Assembly (NCBI RefSeq): GCF_042219825.1
Contig: NZ_JBHJHQ010000008.1
Coordinates: 186,001 to 250,000 of the forward strand
Origin: JBHJHP01 sp042219825
GTDB taxonomy: Bacteria; Bacteroidota; Bacteroidia; Bacteroidales; UBA5342
Direction of reading: 5' to 3'
Length of the DNA stretch: 64,000 bases
Shown: positions 1 to 8,524 of the stretch, one piece after another
How the letters are laid out: each line of letters begins with the position of its first letter
Position numbering within the stretch: the stretch's first letter is position 1
Program-made: the position numbers and the translations under genes
The notes under the pieces: generated by a model
The model's input: only the letters and a program-made list of their open reading frames with translations
The model's database searches: none
Told to the model about the DNA's origin: nothing

Positions 1-194
1 AGCCAATTTAAATTTTCAGCAAGAAAACTTTAGGGATTTGGTTACATCACCCAAGCACATGCACTTTCCAAGGTTAAAGTAATGGAATTAATAACCATTT
101 CTTAAAACGTTCCACTTTATACAACAACTCAGAACCTTTTGTTTGTTCATTCCACACAAGCCATTTAACATTGATACAATGTAAAAATACATAA

Positions 195-227
195 AAAGCA
201 GGGCGCGTATAATCTTCGCCCTGCTTT
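195..227 (-). terminator. Intrinsic terminator of the T9SS cargo gene
   Basis: The arms at 195-205 and 217-227 are a perfect 11-bp inverted repeat (AAAGCAGGGCG / CGCCCTGCTTT) around an 11-nt loop. Read on the minus strand the stem is followed by TTTTTATGTATTTTT, so it works as a terminator for the gene ending at 270. The remaining bases 1-194 are AT-rich and show no gene. Confidence 0.75.
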
Positions 228-269
228 AATACTACGTTATATCTCTATAATAACTACCTGTAAAATTCT

Positions 270-1943
270 TTAATACTGAAGATTTATCTTATTGACCGTA
301 ACCGAATCACCAACAGTGGTCTTCACCAGATATACGCCCTGTGGTCTTCCTGTAAGATCAAACGATTCCGCAGAATAATTAAGATTGCGGCGCTCGATAA
401 TTTTACCGGTAACATCATATATATCCACCATACAGCTTTCGTTTTGAGCAGCTTTTATATTTACAGTAAAGATACCGCTTGTTGGATTCGGGAAGGCACT
501 TACTCCAAAGGCTGAATCTTCCGGCTTGTCATTAAGGACTACATTAAGTTTTACAAAGGAACTTTCAAGTTTTACAAACTTATCAGAGCCTTTTAAATAT
601 ATCGGATTAACACTTCTGACCACCTTCTCACCTGCCTTATATATTTTGTAAGTTATATAGTCACCTTCTTCAAAACCAGGATCTTCTGCAAATGCTGATG
701 CTGCATTAATGACAGCTGCATTTTTAGAGATATGATCCTCGGTTATTTTTACCGCACCCACACAGTTTTCGCCATCGTACACTGCGATTTCGTCATTTAT
801 CTGCAGTTCTGAGGCATCCAGTGCCAGAATATTGATGTTCATATGATCCAAACCATTACCTTCGTAGACTGTCATGAAATATGTCGGATCAGCGCTTAAG
901 CTGTAAATTTCCTGAGACTTGTTAAACTGAGTTGAGATCGTAAGGGTTACATCAGCGTTGACATATACTTCATAACCTTCTCCAGGCCTGCAATTGCCAA
1001 TATTATTGACCCAGCCACCGTAAATACCCCAGTCTTCGAGAGAATTGCCACGCTCATCCTTAACTTTCTCAAGCGTTCCATTATCAATAAGCGACTGAAA
1101 TACGTTCTTAGCATCCACCTGATAATTGACCGGGAATGATATGATATTCCATCCTGCATTCAGATTGATATCCACAGGAACAGTAACCGGCAAACCCCTT
1201 AACGCCAGATTGCAGTCATTCAATACCTTTATCTTGTATCCCTCGGTACTTTTCATATTACCAATATTGTTTTTCCAGCCTCCTAAAGCCCCGAGATCTT
1301 CAAGCGTTTTACCTGATTCATCCTGAACCTTTATCAAATCACCTTCGCTAATAAGGCTGTCCAGTACATGTTTCATATCAGGATTTTCATCTAAGACGTA
1401 TCCAGAAAACAGGTTCCATCCTGAAGAGAGTTCGATATTCTGATAAAAATCGGATTGAATAACGAGGTCAACAAACGATGACTCATTAAATCCATAGTGT
1501 CCATCTGTCATCCAGGTTGATACATCCTGTCGATAGTTAACCCTGGTCACAAACTTTTCGGCCTGGTCACTGATATCCCACACTTTGAAAATGATGGAAT
1601 CGCCATTGACAAAACCATTCCCTGTTCCATCATCAAGTGATGCAACCAGATTGATAAGATCGTTATTCGAGGCTGCTGCCAGAGTAGTCGCACCTACACA
1701 CAAATCGCCACTGAAAACAGCTATTTCATCTCCTGCCTGAAGCGGTGATTTATCCAGTGTCGCAGTCACAATATAAATATTCATATGACCAAAACCATTT
1801 TCACCATCCCAGACCGTGACAAAATGATTACCTCCTGCAGAATTTTCTGATGCCGCCATCAGATCTCCAAAACTTCCAACAAAAACCAGATTAAGAATAA
1901 ATAAACTCCATGTTATCCTTCTCTTCAATAATCGTCCCATCAT
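270..1943 (-). CDS. Secreted T9SS type A sorting-domain protein with A-B-B-A internal repeats
   Basis: 557-residue exported protein with an N-terminal signal peptide (basic MMGRLLKRR, then a hydrophobic stretch to about residue 30). Two kinds of internal repeat are visible. Module A (about 40-125 and 350-440) carries HFVTVWDGENGFGHMNI / YFMTVYEGNGLDHMNI and DEIAVFSGDLCVGA / DEIAVYDGENCVGA. Module B (about 168-245 and 255-335) carries SSGWNLFSG / NAGWNIISF and GGWKNNIGN / GGWVNNIGN. The last ~75 residues (FPNPTSGIFTVNI ... VYLVKTTVGDSVTVNKINL) are a Por secretion tail, which directs export through the type IX system and attachment at the cell surface. The functions of modules A and B are unknown to me. 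The gene is monocistronic, with its own promoter and terminator. Two adjacent ATGs are possible starts. Confidence 0.85.
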   Translation of the reverse strand: MMGRLLKRRITWSLFILNLVFVGSFGDLMAASENSAGGNHFVTVWDGENGFGHMNIYIVTATLDKSPLQAGDEIAVFSGDLCVGATTLAAASNNDLINLVASLDDGTGNGFVNGDSIIFKVWDISDQAEKFVTRVNYRQDVSTWMTDGHYGFNESSFVDLVIQSDFYQNIELSSGWNLFSGYVLDENPDMKHVLDSLISEGDLIKVQDESGKTLEDLGALGGWKNNIGNMKSTEGYKIKVLNDCNLALRGLPVTVPVDINLNAGWNIISFPVNYQVDAKNVFQSLIDNGTLEKVKDERGNSLEDWGIYGGWVNNIGNCRPGEGYEVYVNADVTLTISTQFNKSQEIYSLSADPTYFMTVYEGNGLDHMNINILALDASELQINDEIAVYDGENCVGAVKITEDHISKNAAVINAASAFAEDPGFEEGDYITYKIYKAGEKVVRSVNPIYLKGSDKFVKLESSFVKLNVVLNDKPEDSAFGVSAFPNPTSGIFTVNIKAAQNESCMVDIYDVTGKIIERRNLNYSAESFDLTGRPQGVYLVKTTVGDSVTVNKINLQY

Positions 1944-1990
1944 TTACATTTAAAACCAATATTTAACATTAATTTACCTTAACTCGTGGT

Positions 1991-2021
1991 CAAAGTTACA
2001 ATTTATTAACAATAAATCAAA
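1991..2021 (-). promoter_or_regulatory. Bacteroidota-type promoter for the T9SS gene
   Basis: On the minus strand, TAACTTTG (1991-1998) matches the -7 consensus TAnnTTTG. A TTTG -33 element (2018-2021) lies 19 bp upstream, which is the expected spacing. The start codon follows about 45-50 nt downstream. Confidence 0.6.
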
Positions 2022-2323
2022 TTTTGATAAATGGAATATTTGCGACACTAAATTACATATTGCTTAAAAGCCTTATTTTAAGGATATATTAGAGTATAGT
2101 TTAGATTTAATATAAATATAACATTAAAGCACAGCCAAGACTTGAAATAAATCAATCCTGACTAAGTTATATGTAAATTTTATTCGGAAGGTACTCGTAA
2201 TAGTTAACCTATTTTTTACACGTTTAGAATACTATCTTTCTCCCTCATTTTCAACCACATAAACACACATCTATCCGTCAAATCAAAATCAATCAACTTG
2301 AAAACGATATTTTCAGGTTACTA

Positions 2324-2356
2324 TTTTGTTTTAATTCTTAAAAAGTCTTAATTTTG
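2324..2356 (+). promoter_or_regulatory. Candidate promoter for the REC-PAS-LuxR gene
   Basis: TTTTG (2324-2328) is followed after 20 bp by TAATTTTG (2349-2356), matching the Bacteroidota -33/-7 pattern. The implied 5' leader to the ATG at 2557 is about 190 nt, so a nearer promoter cannot be excluded. Confidence 0.35.
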
Positions 2357-2556
2357 TTCTTCTGTTGACCTACAGTATTGTTGTTGTAAGAACAATCGGA
2401 AACCTGCAACTTGCATCCATTAATAACATTTGTTCTTCTTCCCAATGAGCGATAGATTAATTAAGCTATGTTATGAATTTATTTGTACTTTTAGCCCAGC
2501 ATTCTTGCTGAGAGTGAAAAGTGCCTTAACATTTTTGTTAATAAAATTCTATCCTG

Positions 2557-3639
2557 ATGAGTAGTAAAAAGAAGATTCTGGTAATAGAAGATGATGCGGA
2601 CATAGGAATGCTAATGACAACAGTACTTAACAGTAACGGGTATCATTGCGTATACACAAAAAATGGTGCCGAGGGTATTCAAAAAGCATTCGAACAAATT
2701 CCGGATCTGATATTGTGTGATATCTGCATGTCTCCAATGGATGGCTACCAGGTATTCAATATTCTTTCTGAAAGTTCATTAACCAAACATATCCCTTTTA
2801 TTTTTATCAGTGGAAGAGCTGCTGCAGAAGATATCAGTCTTGGACTAAAACTTGGTGTGGATGACTATATTATCAAGCCCTTCCATAACAAAAGCCTGGT
2901 TAAAACGGTACAGACTAGACTTGAGAAACACGACAGACTGATTAGCGTGGGAAGAACACAGTTAAGAACGCTACTTGATATGATGCCTAATGCAGTCTTT
3001 TTAACTGACTGTAATTCAATCACCCAGGTTAATGAATCCTTTAAAAGGATATTTGGATATGAAGACAAGGATATTCCAAATCTGAAAATCAACTTATTAT
3101 TTGACAACAGGAGCCTTAAAAACCTGCAGAATATATTACAGGACTGTAACAATAACGTACTCGATTCCTATAGTGGAGAGATAAACATTCAGTTACGGGA
3201 CGGCTCAGTGCAAAAAGCTTTACTTTCACTTTCAAAAACAGACAGACATCCTACAGGAGGGAAATTTATTGGACTTATAACCCCCTTAAAAGCTAATATA
3301 AGTACCGGGTTTACCCCTAAACACATTGAGGCAATATCAAAGGTATTGAAGGATGAAAACATAGATGTAACTGACAGCCTGGTCCAGAAACTGAGCTATG
3401 TTACTACAGACAAAGAGATTAAACACAAACCGGAGCCGGATGTCATCTTTTCAAAACGGGAAAAGGAAGTTCTGAAACTATCCTGCGATGGACTGCCGAT
3501 CAAACTTATTGCGGACAAACTTTGCATCTCGGATCGAACCGTAGAAAAATACAGAGCAAGTCTTATGACCAAGACCGGATCAAAAAACATTGTGGAAGTA
3601 TTGGTTTACGCCATTAAGAGCAGTCTGATTGAGATTTAA
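2557..3639 (+). CDS. Response regulator, REC-PAS-LuxR HTH
   Basis: 360-residue DNA-binding response regulator. Residues 5-120 form a receiver domain with the acidic pocket (EDDAD), the phospho-acceptor Asp in LILCDICMSPMDGY and the conserved Lys in YIIKPF. Residues ~140-245 look like a PAS sensor (MPNAVFLTDCNSITQVNESF...FGYE). Residues ~298-360 are a LuxR/GerE helix-turn-helix (FSKREKEVLKLSCDGL...ISDRTVEKYRASL). No histidine kinase lies nearby, so it is an orphan regulator with unknown targets. The C-terminal HTH is typical of transcription activation. The PAS domain between REC and HTH implies a second, cytosolic input. The ATG start gives an intact receiver beta-1 strand. Confidence 0.88.
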   Translation: MSSKKKILVIEDDADIGMLMTTVLNSNGYHCVYTKNGAEGIQKAFEQIPDLILCDICMSPMDGYQVFNILSESSLTKHIPFIFISGRAAAEDISLGLKLGVDDYIIKPFHNKSLVKTVQTRLEKHDRLISVGRTQLRTLLDMMPNAVFLTDCNSITQVNESFKRIFGYEDKDIPNLKINLLFDNRSLKNLQNILQDCNNNVLDSYSGEINIQLRDGSVQKALLSLSKTDRHPTGGKFIGLITPLKANISTGFTPKHIEAISKVLKDENIDVTDSLVQKLSYVTTDKEIKHKPEPDVIFSKREKEVLKLSCDGLPIKLIADKLCISDRTVEKYRASLMTKTGSKNIVEVLVYAIKSSLIEI

Positions 3640-3689
3640 CTTACATCAGCAAACTACACATAATCAGTGGGTGGTGCATATTTTTTACA

Positions 3690-3959
3690 CTATAATTCAT
3701 GCATTGCATCACTGATCACTTTTTTCCTGCGATCGGAAAGTTTTAAATCATTATTTTTTTCTGTCGATTCAATATAAGTTTTAACTGCATGATCAATAAA
3801 CGTATTCTGAGAATCGAATTTACGACAGGCATGACAAACCGTATGATGCATTTTCAACTGCAACTTTTCCGTGAAAGATAACTTACGAAATGACTTTTGA
3901 ACTGTTAGCTTTGTTGCTTCAAGGCAGGTCAACATTATTTTATTCATCCATTCCCCCAT
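3690..3959 (-). CDS. Small zinc-binding anti-sigma-like protein
   Basis: 89-residue soluble protein with no membrane segment. It contains the HxxxCxxC signature (HTVCHAC preceded by His, near residues 38-45) typical of ZAS-type anti-sigma factors such as RsrA and ChrR. It starts 3 bp after the stop codon of the ECF sigma factor gene, which is the standard arrangement for a sigma/anti-sigma pair. I infer that it binds and restrains that sigma factor, possibly releasing it in response to redox state or metals. The C-terminal half (FIDHAVKTYIESTEKNNDLKLSDRRKKVI) is charged and presumably helical. Family assignment rests on the motif and the context, not on overall similarity. Confidence 0.6.
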   Translation of the reverse strand: MGEWMNKIMLTCLEATKLTVQKSFRKLSFTEKLQLKMHHTVCHACRKFDSQNTFIDHAVKTYIESTEKNNDLKLSDRRKKVISDAMHEL

Positions 3960-3962
3960 GCC

Positions 3963-4541
3963 CTAACTATTAAACCAGTTTTTTTCAATACATCCACGAA
4001 GCTGCAATTTAGCCCTGTGAATTATTACCCAAAGATTAGACGATGTAATTCCCAAATCCTTACATATTTCATCCGTTGTTTTATCGTCCATATTTTTTAA
4101 AGAAAATACAGATGACCACAAATTGGGCAACCGCTCCATACAAAACGCAAGAATTTTCAAAAATTCCTCATTGCTCAGGTCCTGATCAGCATCCATACTC
4201 CAGGGCTTGGGCATCACACTTTCATCCCAGAATCCATCAGATTTGAAATAGCCTGCATAAAACTCCTGATCATCCGTACTCTCAGCAACCTTGCTTTTCA
4301 CAGCCTTTTTTCTGTAGAAATCAATAATTCTGTTTTTAAGGATATTATACAGCCAGGTTTTCTCACTGCAATCCCTGCGAAAATTATTCAGGTTTTTCAG
4401 GGCTGACAAAAAAGTTTCCTGCACTAAATCTTCAGCCTCTTCCCTGTCTCCAATCCGGGCATATGCAAACCTGAACAGTTCATCACCGTACGCCTCTACC
4501 CAACACATCGGATCACAACTATATGTTTTCTGATTGCTCAT
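3963..4541 (-). CDS. ECF RNA polymerase sigma factor
   Basis: 192-residue group IV sigma factor. Region 2 is clear (ELFRFAYARIGDREEAEDLVQETFLSALKNLNNFR, then TWLYNILKNRIIDFYRKK). Region 4 is near the C-terminus (CMERLPNLWSSVFSLKNMDDKTTDEICKDLGITSSNLWVIIHRAKLQLR), with the recognition helix in SSNLWVIIHRAKLQL. It lies directly upstream of the zinc-type anti-sigma candidate and 38 bp downstream of birA on the same strand. The regulon cannot be read from the window. Confidence 0.9.
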   Translation of the reverse strand: MSNQKTYSCDPMCWVEAYGDELFRFAYARIGDREEAEDLVQETFLSALKNLNNFRRDCSEKTWLYNILKNRIIDFYRKKAVKSKVAESTDDQEFYAGYFKSDGFWDESVMPKPWSMDADQDLSNEEFLKILAFCMERLPNLWSSVFSLKNMDDKTTDEICKDLGITSSNLWVIIHRAKLQLRGCIEKNWFNS

Positions 4542-4579
4542 TTAATGAAGGTCCACCGGTGATTTTTCGGAATGATTAA

Positions 4580-5305
4580 TTAAATTACAAATTCAACTTC
4601 TTTGAACCAAAACGTTTTTTCACCGTCGTTTGTTGCAAGCACTAACTGACCTGACGGAAGTATTTCCTTTATCTCAGCTTCAAAAACGGCTTCACCAATT
4701 TTAAAAGGCCATTTTCCATTTTTTCGGTACAACGATTCTGTATATGCCTCATCAATCAACTCAAACTGTCTGTCCTGCAATATATTAAACCAATGAATCA
4801 GATCGAGTTGTAATTCCTTAACCAGGTTCTGAAGATTGTATGTTTCTCCGGTAATCATATTAAGACTCACAGGATTTGGCAGATTATCACCGAATACTGA
4901 CTGATTGACATTTAATCCAATGCCCACTATGGTATTTGAAACTGCATTCCCGATTATACTGTTTTCAATCAGAATTCCCCCGGCTTTTTTGTCACCAATA
5001 TAAATATCATTAGGCCATTTCAGCGCCACAGATGTTTCTAAAAAGCTAAGCAATTCCTTACAGGCAATAGCTGCAGCTTTTGAAATGTAAAACTGATTTG
5101 CAGGTTCCAGAAATTCAAATGAGAACCAGGTGGAACACAAAATATTCAGACCTCTCTCAGACTCCCATCTGTTTTCGGCCTGACCTCTGCCTCCCGTCTG
5201 AAAATCAGTAACCACCATAAATCCTTCAGGCAGATTATCATTGTTGGGTAAATGCGCCAGGTAATGATTCGTTGAAATTACTTCGTCAATGTAGTGAATG
5301 TGCAT
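4580..5305 (-). CDS. birA: Biotin--[acetyl-CoA-carboxylase] ligase
   Basis: Monofunctional biotin protein ligase of about 241 residues. It joins biotin to the carrier lysine of acetyl-CoA carboxylase and related enzymes. The biotinyl-AMP binding loop GGRGQAENRW and the KWPNDIYIGDKKAGGIL motif are present. There is no N-terminal HTH, so it is not the DNA-binding repressor form of E. coli. An upstream in-frame ATG at 5329 lies inside a TAAATTTG promoter box, so I place the start at the next ATG (5305, MHIHYIDEVISTNHYL), which matches the usual N-terminus of this family. Confidence 0.92.
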   Translation of the reverse strand: MHIHYIDEVISTNHYLAHLPNNDNLPEGFMVVTDFQTGGRGQAENRWESERGLNILCSTWFSFEFLEPANQFYISKAAAIACKELLSFLETSVALKWPNDIYIGDKKAGGILIENSIIGNAVSNTIVGIGLNVNQSVFGDNLPNPVSLNMITGETYNLQNLVKELQLDLIHWFNILQDRQFELIDEAYTESLYRKNGKWPFKIGEAVFEAEIKEILPSGQLVLATNDGEKTFWFKEVEFVI

Positions 5306-5326
5306 CCTTGAAATTGTGTTTAAAAA

Positions 5327-5334
5327 CAAATTTA
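5327..5334 (-). promoter_or_regulatory. -7 promoter box of birA
   Basis: The minus strand reads TAAATTTG, matching TAnnTTTG, about 22 bp upstream of the chosen ATG. It decides against translation starting at 5329. Confidence 0.5.
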
Positions 5335-5425
5335 TTCAGAATATTCCTTACAAAAAGGATTTTAAAGATTTAAAAAACATATTATTAGACATACTTTTAA
5401 AAAAGTTTTCACAAAAACCATTATT

Positions 5426-5449
5426 ATGAGCATATTCTCATTAAATTTG
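5426..5449 (+). promoter_or_regulatory. Palindromic operator abutting the -7 box of the DUF134 gene
   Basis: ATGAGCATATTCTCAT (5426-5441) is a 16-bp palindrome with one mismatched pair. It is followed at once by TAAATTTG (5442-5449), a perfect -7 element, and the start codon comes 15 bp later. A repressor bound here would cover the core promoter. The adjacent DUF134 HTH protein is the obvious candidate for autoregulation (inference). Confidence 0.5.
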
Positions 5450-5464
5450 TAATAAATATAACAT

Positions 5465-5881
5465 ATGCCAAGAAGAAGACGTTTACGAAATATAACAGCA
5501 CCTCCGGGTTTCAGAGGTTATAAACCTTATGGATGTACGAGACCGAATGATTCTGTCAACTTAAACTACGAAGAATATGAAGCCATAAAACTGGCTGATT
5601 ATGACCTGATGAATCATGAGGAAGCTGCTCTTAAGATGGATGTCTCCAGAGCTACATTCGCCCGGATTTACGAAAGTGCCAGAAGGAAAATAGCAGACGC
5701 CCTTGTAAATGTAAAGGAGATCAGAACCGTTTTCGGGAATGCCAACCTTAATGACAACTGGTACAGCTGCAAGGAATGCTTTACCCGCTTTACTGTTCCG
5801 GAAACCCTGGCTGAACACAACTGTCCGGTTTGCAAGTCGGATCAGGTACTTAAAATCAATAAGGAAAACTTTTCAAAATGA
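5465..5881 (+). CDS. DUF134 family HTH protein with C-terminal zinc ribbon
   Basis: 138 residues. The N-terminal part (MPRRRRLRNI...FRGYKPYG, then NLNYEEYEAIKLADYDLMNHEEAALKMDVSRATFARIYESARRKIADALV) is the DUF134 region, whose second half is a sigma-region-4-like helix-turn-helix. Residues ~98-130 carry two Cys pairs (CKEC...CPVC), a probable zinc ribbon that many DUF134 proteins lack. A DNA-binding regulator is likely. Its stop codon overlaps the start of the next gene (ATGA), so the two are translationally coupled. A palindrome directly upstream suggests autoregulation. The signal it responds to is unknown; the zinc ribbon may be structural or metal-sensing. Confidence 0.8.
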   Translation: MPRRRRLRNITAPPGFRGYKPYGCTRPNDSVNLNYEEYEAIKLADYDLMNHEEAALKMDVSRATFARIYESARRKIADALVNVKEIRTVFGNANLNDNWYSCKECFTRFTVPETLAEHNCPVCKSDQVLKINKENFSK

Positions 5882-7500
5882 CCTTCATGAAGACACAAGA
5901 ATCAAGACAGAGGACACAAGACAATCGTTGTACGAATGTTTTTCATTATTTAAACCCGTTTCTAATATTCATTTTAATTCTGTTCGTATCGTGTAACAGA
6001 ACTTATAAACCAACGGATACGGAATTGGTTTTTGCCGAACAGCCTAATATTAATATAGATGGTCAGTTTGATGACTGGAACAAAGTGGACCACGTCCGCA
6101 TTTTTTCTGATGAGTTTGGAAACGTACCCAACCCAAAAGATTTAAAAGCCCAAATAAGTGCCGCATGGGCAGGAGAAGGAATTTATCTCTTCTTTGAAAT
6201 TAATGATGACATAAACTATATTCATCCTGATTCCTGTTGCAAGAGCGATGCCATTGACATTTTCATATCACCTGACAAAGGGAAAGATGATATAGTGCAG
6301 TACTCCATCCCACTGACTTTTCACCCCAATGGTGATGGAATTATTTATGTGACAGATCACCGAAAGAAATGTTATCTACGATCTGTAGGACCTTCTCAAA
6401 AAGCAATGGGACACACAGAAAACGGTACAACCAAACTGGAAGTCTTTATAGCCACCGAAGCCATTGGAAAAAAGCCACAGGTTGGCTCAACGCTCTCTTT
6501 ACAGATTTATGTAAATGATCCTGATAGGAAAAATGATCCCGACATGAACAGTCTTAAACTGTATGCCGGAAATTTCAGTAACGAGACTTCATTTACCCAT
6601 TATCCGGTCAGGCTGGGCAAAGCAGAATCGAAACTGTATGAAACAACCAGTAAAACTACCATTACCGATGATAAGGATATTACCCTTTCAATAACAGGCT
6701 TTACAGGGAAAGGTGATCTTGCAATTTACAAAGGTGATCAGCTTGTTAAGGAGCTGCCCATAGAAAACAATGATGCCGACAAAACAGTTGAAGTCGATCC
6801 CGGAACCGGATTTGATGCTATGAACGACACATTATCCGTTGTTCTTAATGGCCAAACCATTGGTTTTCATAATCTGATAGTGTCACCACGAAAATATGTC
6901 CATATTCCGGCTCCACGGTTTTATGAATCGTTTAATATATTCCATTTAAAGGACAGGATCAGTTTCCCGGAACCTGACGGAGCTCTGTTTATCGGCAGTT
7001 CGAGTATGCGTTTATGGGGTTCGGTTCATGAAGATTTTCCTGAATTGAATGTGATTCATCGTGGATTTGGCGGATCCAACTCCAAAGATGTGCTTCTGCA
7101 CATGAATGATATTGTTCTGCCCTATAATCCGGCGATGATCGTTTATTACGAAGGTGACAACGACATTGTTGACAAGTTCCCTCTGGATACCATTATCAAC
7201 AATATGGAACGGTTTATCAGCGAAGCACAAGCGAACAAGGCAGATACAAAAATATACTTTTTGTCACCCAAACCATCCATAGCTCGTATGGCTTTGTGGG
7301 ATCAGTACAAGGAGCTGCATCAAAAAATGAAGGACATGACAAATGCCTATAATAATGTATTTTATGTGGACGTCTCAACTCCGATGTTTAATGCTGACGG
7401 GACTTTAAAGAATGACATCTTCTGCAAGGATAACCTGCATATGGTACATAAAGGCTATATTATCTGGAAACACACCTTACGTGAAGCACTGGGGCTTTAA
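5878..7500 (+). CDS. CBM9-like plus SGNH/GDSL hydrolase lipoprotein
   Basis: 540-residue exported lipoprotein with a hydrophobic stretch LFLIFILILFVSC-type lipobox near residue 39. Residues ~55-245 resemble a CBM9-like beta-sandwich (INIDGQFDDWNKVDHVRIF, AAWAGEGIYLFFEINDD). Residues ~360-540 are an SGNH hydrolase: block I GSSSMRLW (Ser nucleophile), block II RGFGGSNSKD, block III YYEGDNDI, block V DNLHM (catalytic His). An esterase, perhaps removing acetyl groups from glycans, is the likely activity. The start overlaps the DUF134 stop by 4 nt. The first ~25 residues before the hydrophobic core are unusually long and polar (QESRQRTQDNR), so the true start may be internal. The link to DUF134 is unusual for an esterase. 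Confidence 0.8.
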   Translation: MTFMKTQESRQRTQDNRCTNVFHYLNPFLIFILILFVSCNRTYKPTDTELVFAEQPNINIDGQFDDWNKVDHVRIFSDEFGNVPNPKDLKAQISAAWAGEGIYLFFEINDDINYIHPDSCCKSDAIDIFISPDKGKDDIVQYSIPLTFHPNGDGIIYVTDHRKKCYLRSVGPSQKAMGHTENGTTKLEVFIATEAIGKKPQVGSTLSLQIYVNDPDRKNDPDMNSLKLYAGNFSNETSFTHYPVRLGKAESKLYETTSKTTITDDKDITLSITGFTGKGDLAIYKGDQLVKELPIENNDADKTVEVDPGTGFDAMNDTLSVVLNGQTIGFHNLIVSPRKYVHIPAPRFYESFNIFHLKDRISFPEPDGALFIGSSSMRLWGSVHEDFPELNVIHRGFGGSNSKDVLLHMNDIVLPYNPAMIVYYEGDNDIVDKFPLDTIINNMERFISEAQANKADTKIYFLSPKPSIARMALWDQYKELHQKMKDMTNAYNNVFYVDVSTPMFNADGTLKNDIFCKDNLHMVHKGYIIWKHTLREALGL

Positions 7501-7510
7501 CTACAGCATA

Positions 7511-8521
7511 TTAACCCTTTAACGGACAGTTCCGGCATATGGATAAATACTCTCCCTCCGCTACCCTTTGCCGGAATTGTCTCATTTTATGGCCTTGCCA
7601 AATCCGATCTGTACTCCCATCCTGAATTTTCCCTGGTGAGAATGATGCGTTTTTATCCATGCAACACAGAGCTGTTTCACCCCCTGAACATACCACCATA
7701 CTGGTCCACATCTTTTTACATCCCGATGCAGCACTGTTTTTAATCCTTGAGTTATCACTGCTGCGATACCGTGCATACCTGCTTTCCAGCGGCATCCAGT
7801 CTTTGGCTCTCTCTGCATCGTAAAACTGGGCGGTTTTAAGAAAGAACCGGTCTACTCCCAAATCGTATACTTTTTTTCGGGCTTCCGGAATTTCATGTTC
7901 ATTGAACCGGAATACTATGAACTGAACCTCAATTAGCGGAAACACACTCTTATACTTTTTTCTGGCTTCCACCAGATTGGCAATGCCATCAAGAACATGT
8001 TGCAGTTTTCCCCGTACCCTGTACTTCGCATACGTTTCCTGGGTCAACCCGTCCATTGAAACCACAATTTTATTCAATCCATTTTCAACCAGTTGTTCTG
8101 CTTTTTCAGGTGTCAGATTCTGGGCATTGGTAGAAATAATGGAATAGATGCCGGCATCCGATGTTTCTGCAATGATCTTAAAAAGATCCGGATTCAGCAG
8201 AGGTTCACCCTGAAAATACAGATTAGCTACAATAGCATGGGCCTTTGTCTGCGCTATCACCTTTGCAGCATCCCCGGCTGACATCCAGGATGTGGCCCGT
8301 TTCAAACCGTTCATCCCGGTGACACATTCCGGACAGGACAGATTACAGCTATTTGTTGTTTCCAGGGTCAAATAGGCCGGTTTGCCACGGTGCAAATTTC
8401 GTTTCAGCAGTTTTGAAAGGCCATGTGATCCATACAAAAGAAAGAGGTTCGAAAGCCTCTTCGCAGTCAAACTGCCAAGCAAAGCCCGAACCTCTTTATG
8501 ATATCCTTTCAGTAACGGCAT
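7511..8521 (-). CDS. Radical SAM protein with SPASM-like C-terminus
   Basis: 336 residues. The radical SAM cluster motif CxxxCxxC is C59-C63-C66 in TTNSCNLSCPECVTG. The fold markers FQGEPLLNPDLF (GGEP-like) and NGLNKIVVSMDGLTQETY follow. The C-terminal third has further cysteines (GCKKMW, CSGGETALCCMD, SICRNCP), as in SPASM domains that bind auxiliary 4Fe-4S clusters. SPASM enzymes often modify peptides or act in cofactor synthesis, but no small precursor peptide gene was seen nearby, so the substrate is unknown. It starts 3 bp after the M3 peptidase stop and is probably co-transcribed with it. Confidence 0.85.
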   Translation of the reverse strand: MPLLKGYHKEVRALLGSLTAKRLSNLFLLYGSHGLSKLLKRNLHRGKPAYLTLETTNSCNLSCPECVTGMNGLKRATSWMSAGDAAKVIAQTKAHAIVANLYFQGEPLLNPDLFKIIAETSDAGIYSIISTNAQNLTPEKAEQLVENGLNKIVVSMDGLTQETYAKYRVRGKLQHVLDGIANLVEARKKYKSVFPLIEVQFIVFRFNEHEIPEARKKVYDLGVDRFFLKTAQFYDAERAKDWMPLESRYARYRSSDNSRIKNSAASGCKKMWTSMVVCSGGETALCCMDKNASFSPGKIQDGSTDRIWQGHKMRQFRQRVAEGEYLSICRNCPLKG

Positions 8522-8524
8522 GTA

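Larger units (their letters stand above)
1944..2556. other. 613-bp divergent intergenic region
   Basis: AT-rich spacer between two divergent genes. No ORF with convincing coding character was found. It holds the promoter of the T9SS gene on the left (1991-2021) and a candidate promoter of the response regulator on the right (2324-2356). No RNA gene was recognised. Confidence 0.6.
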
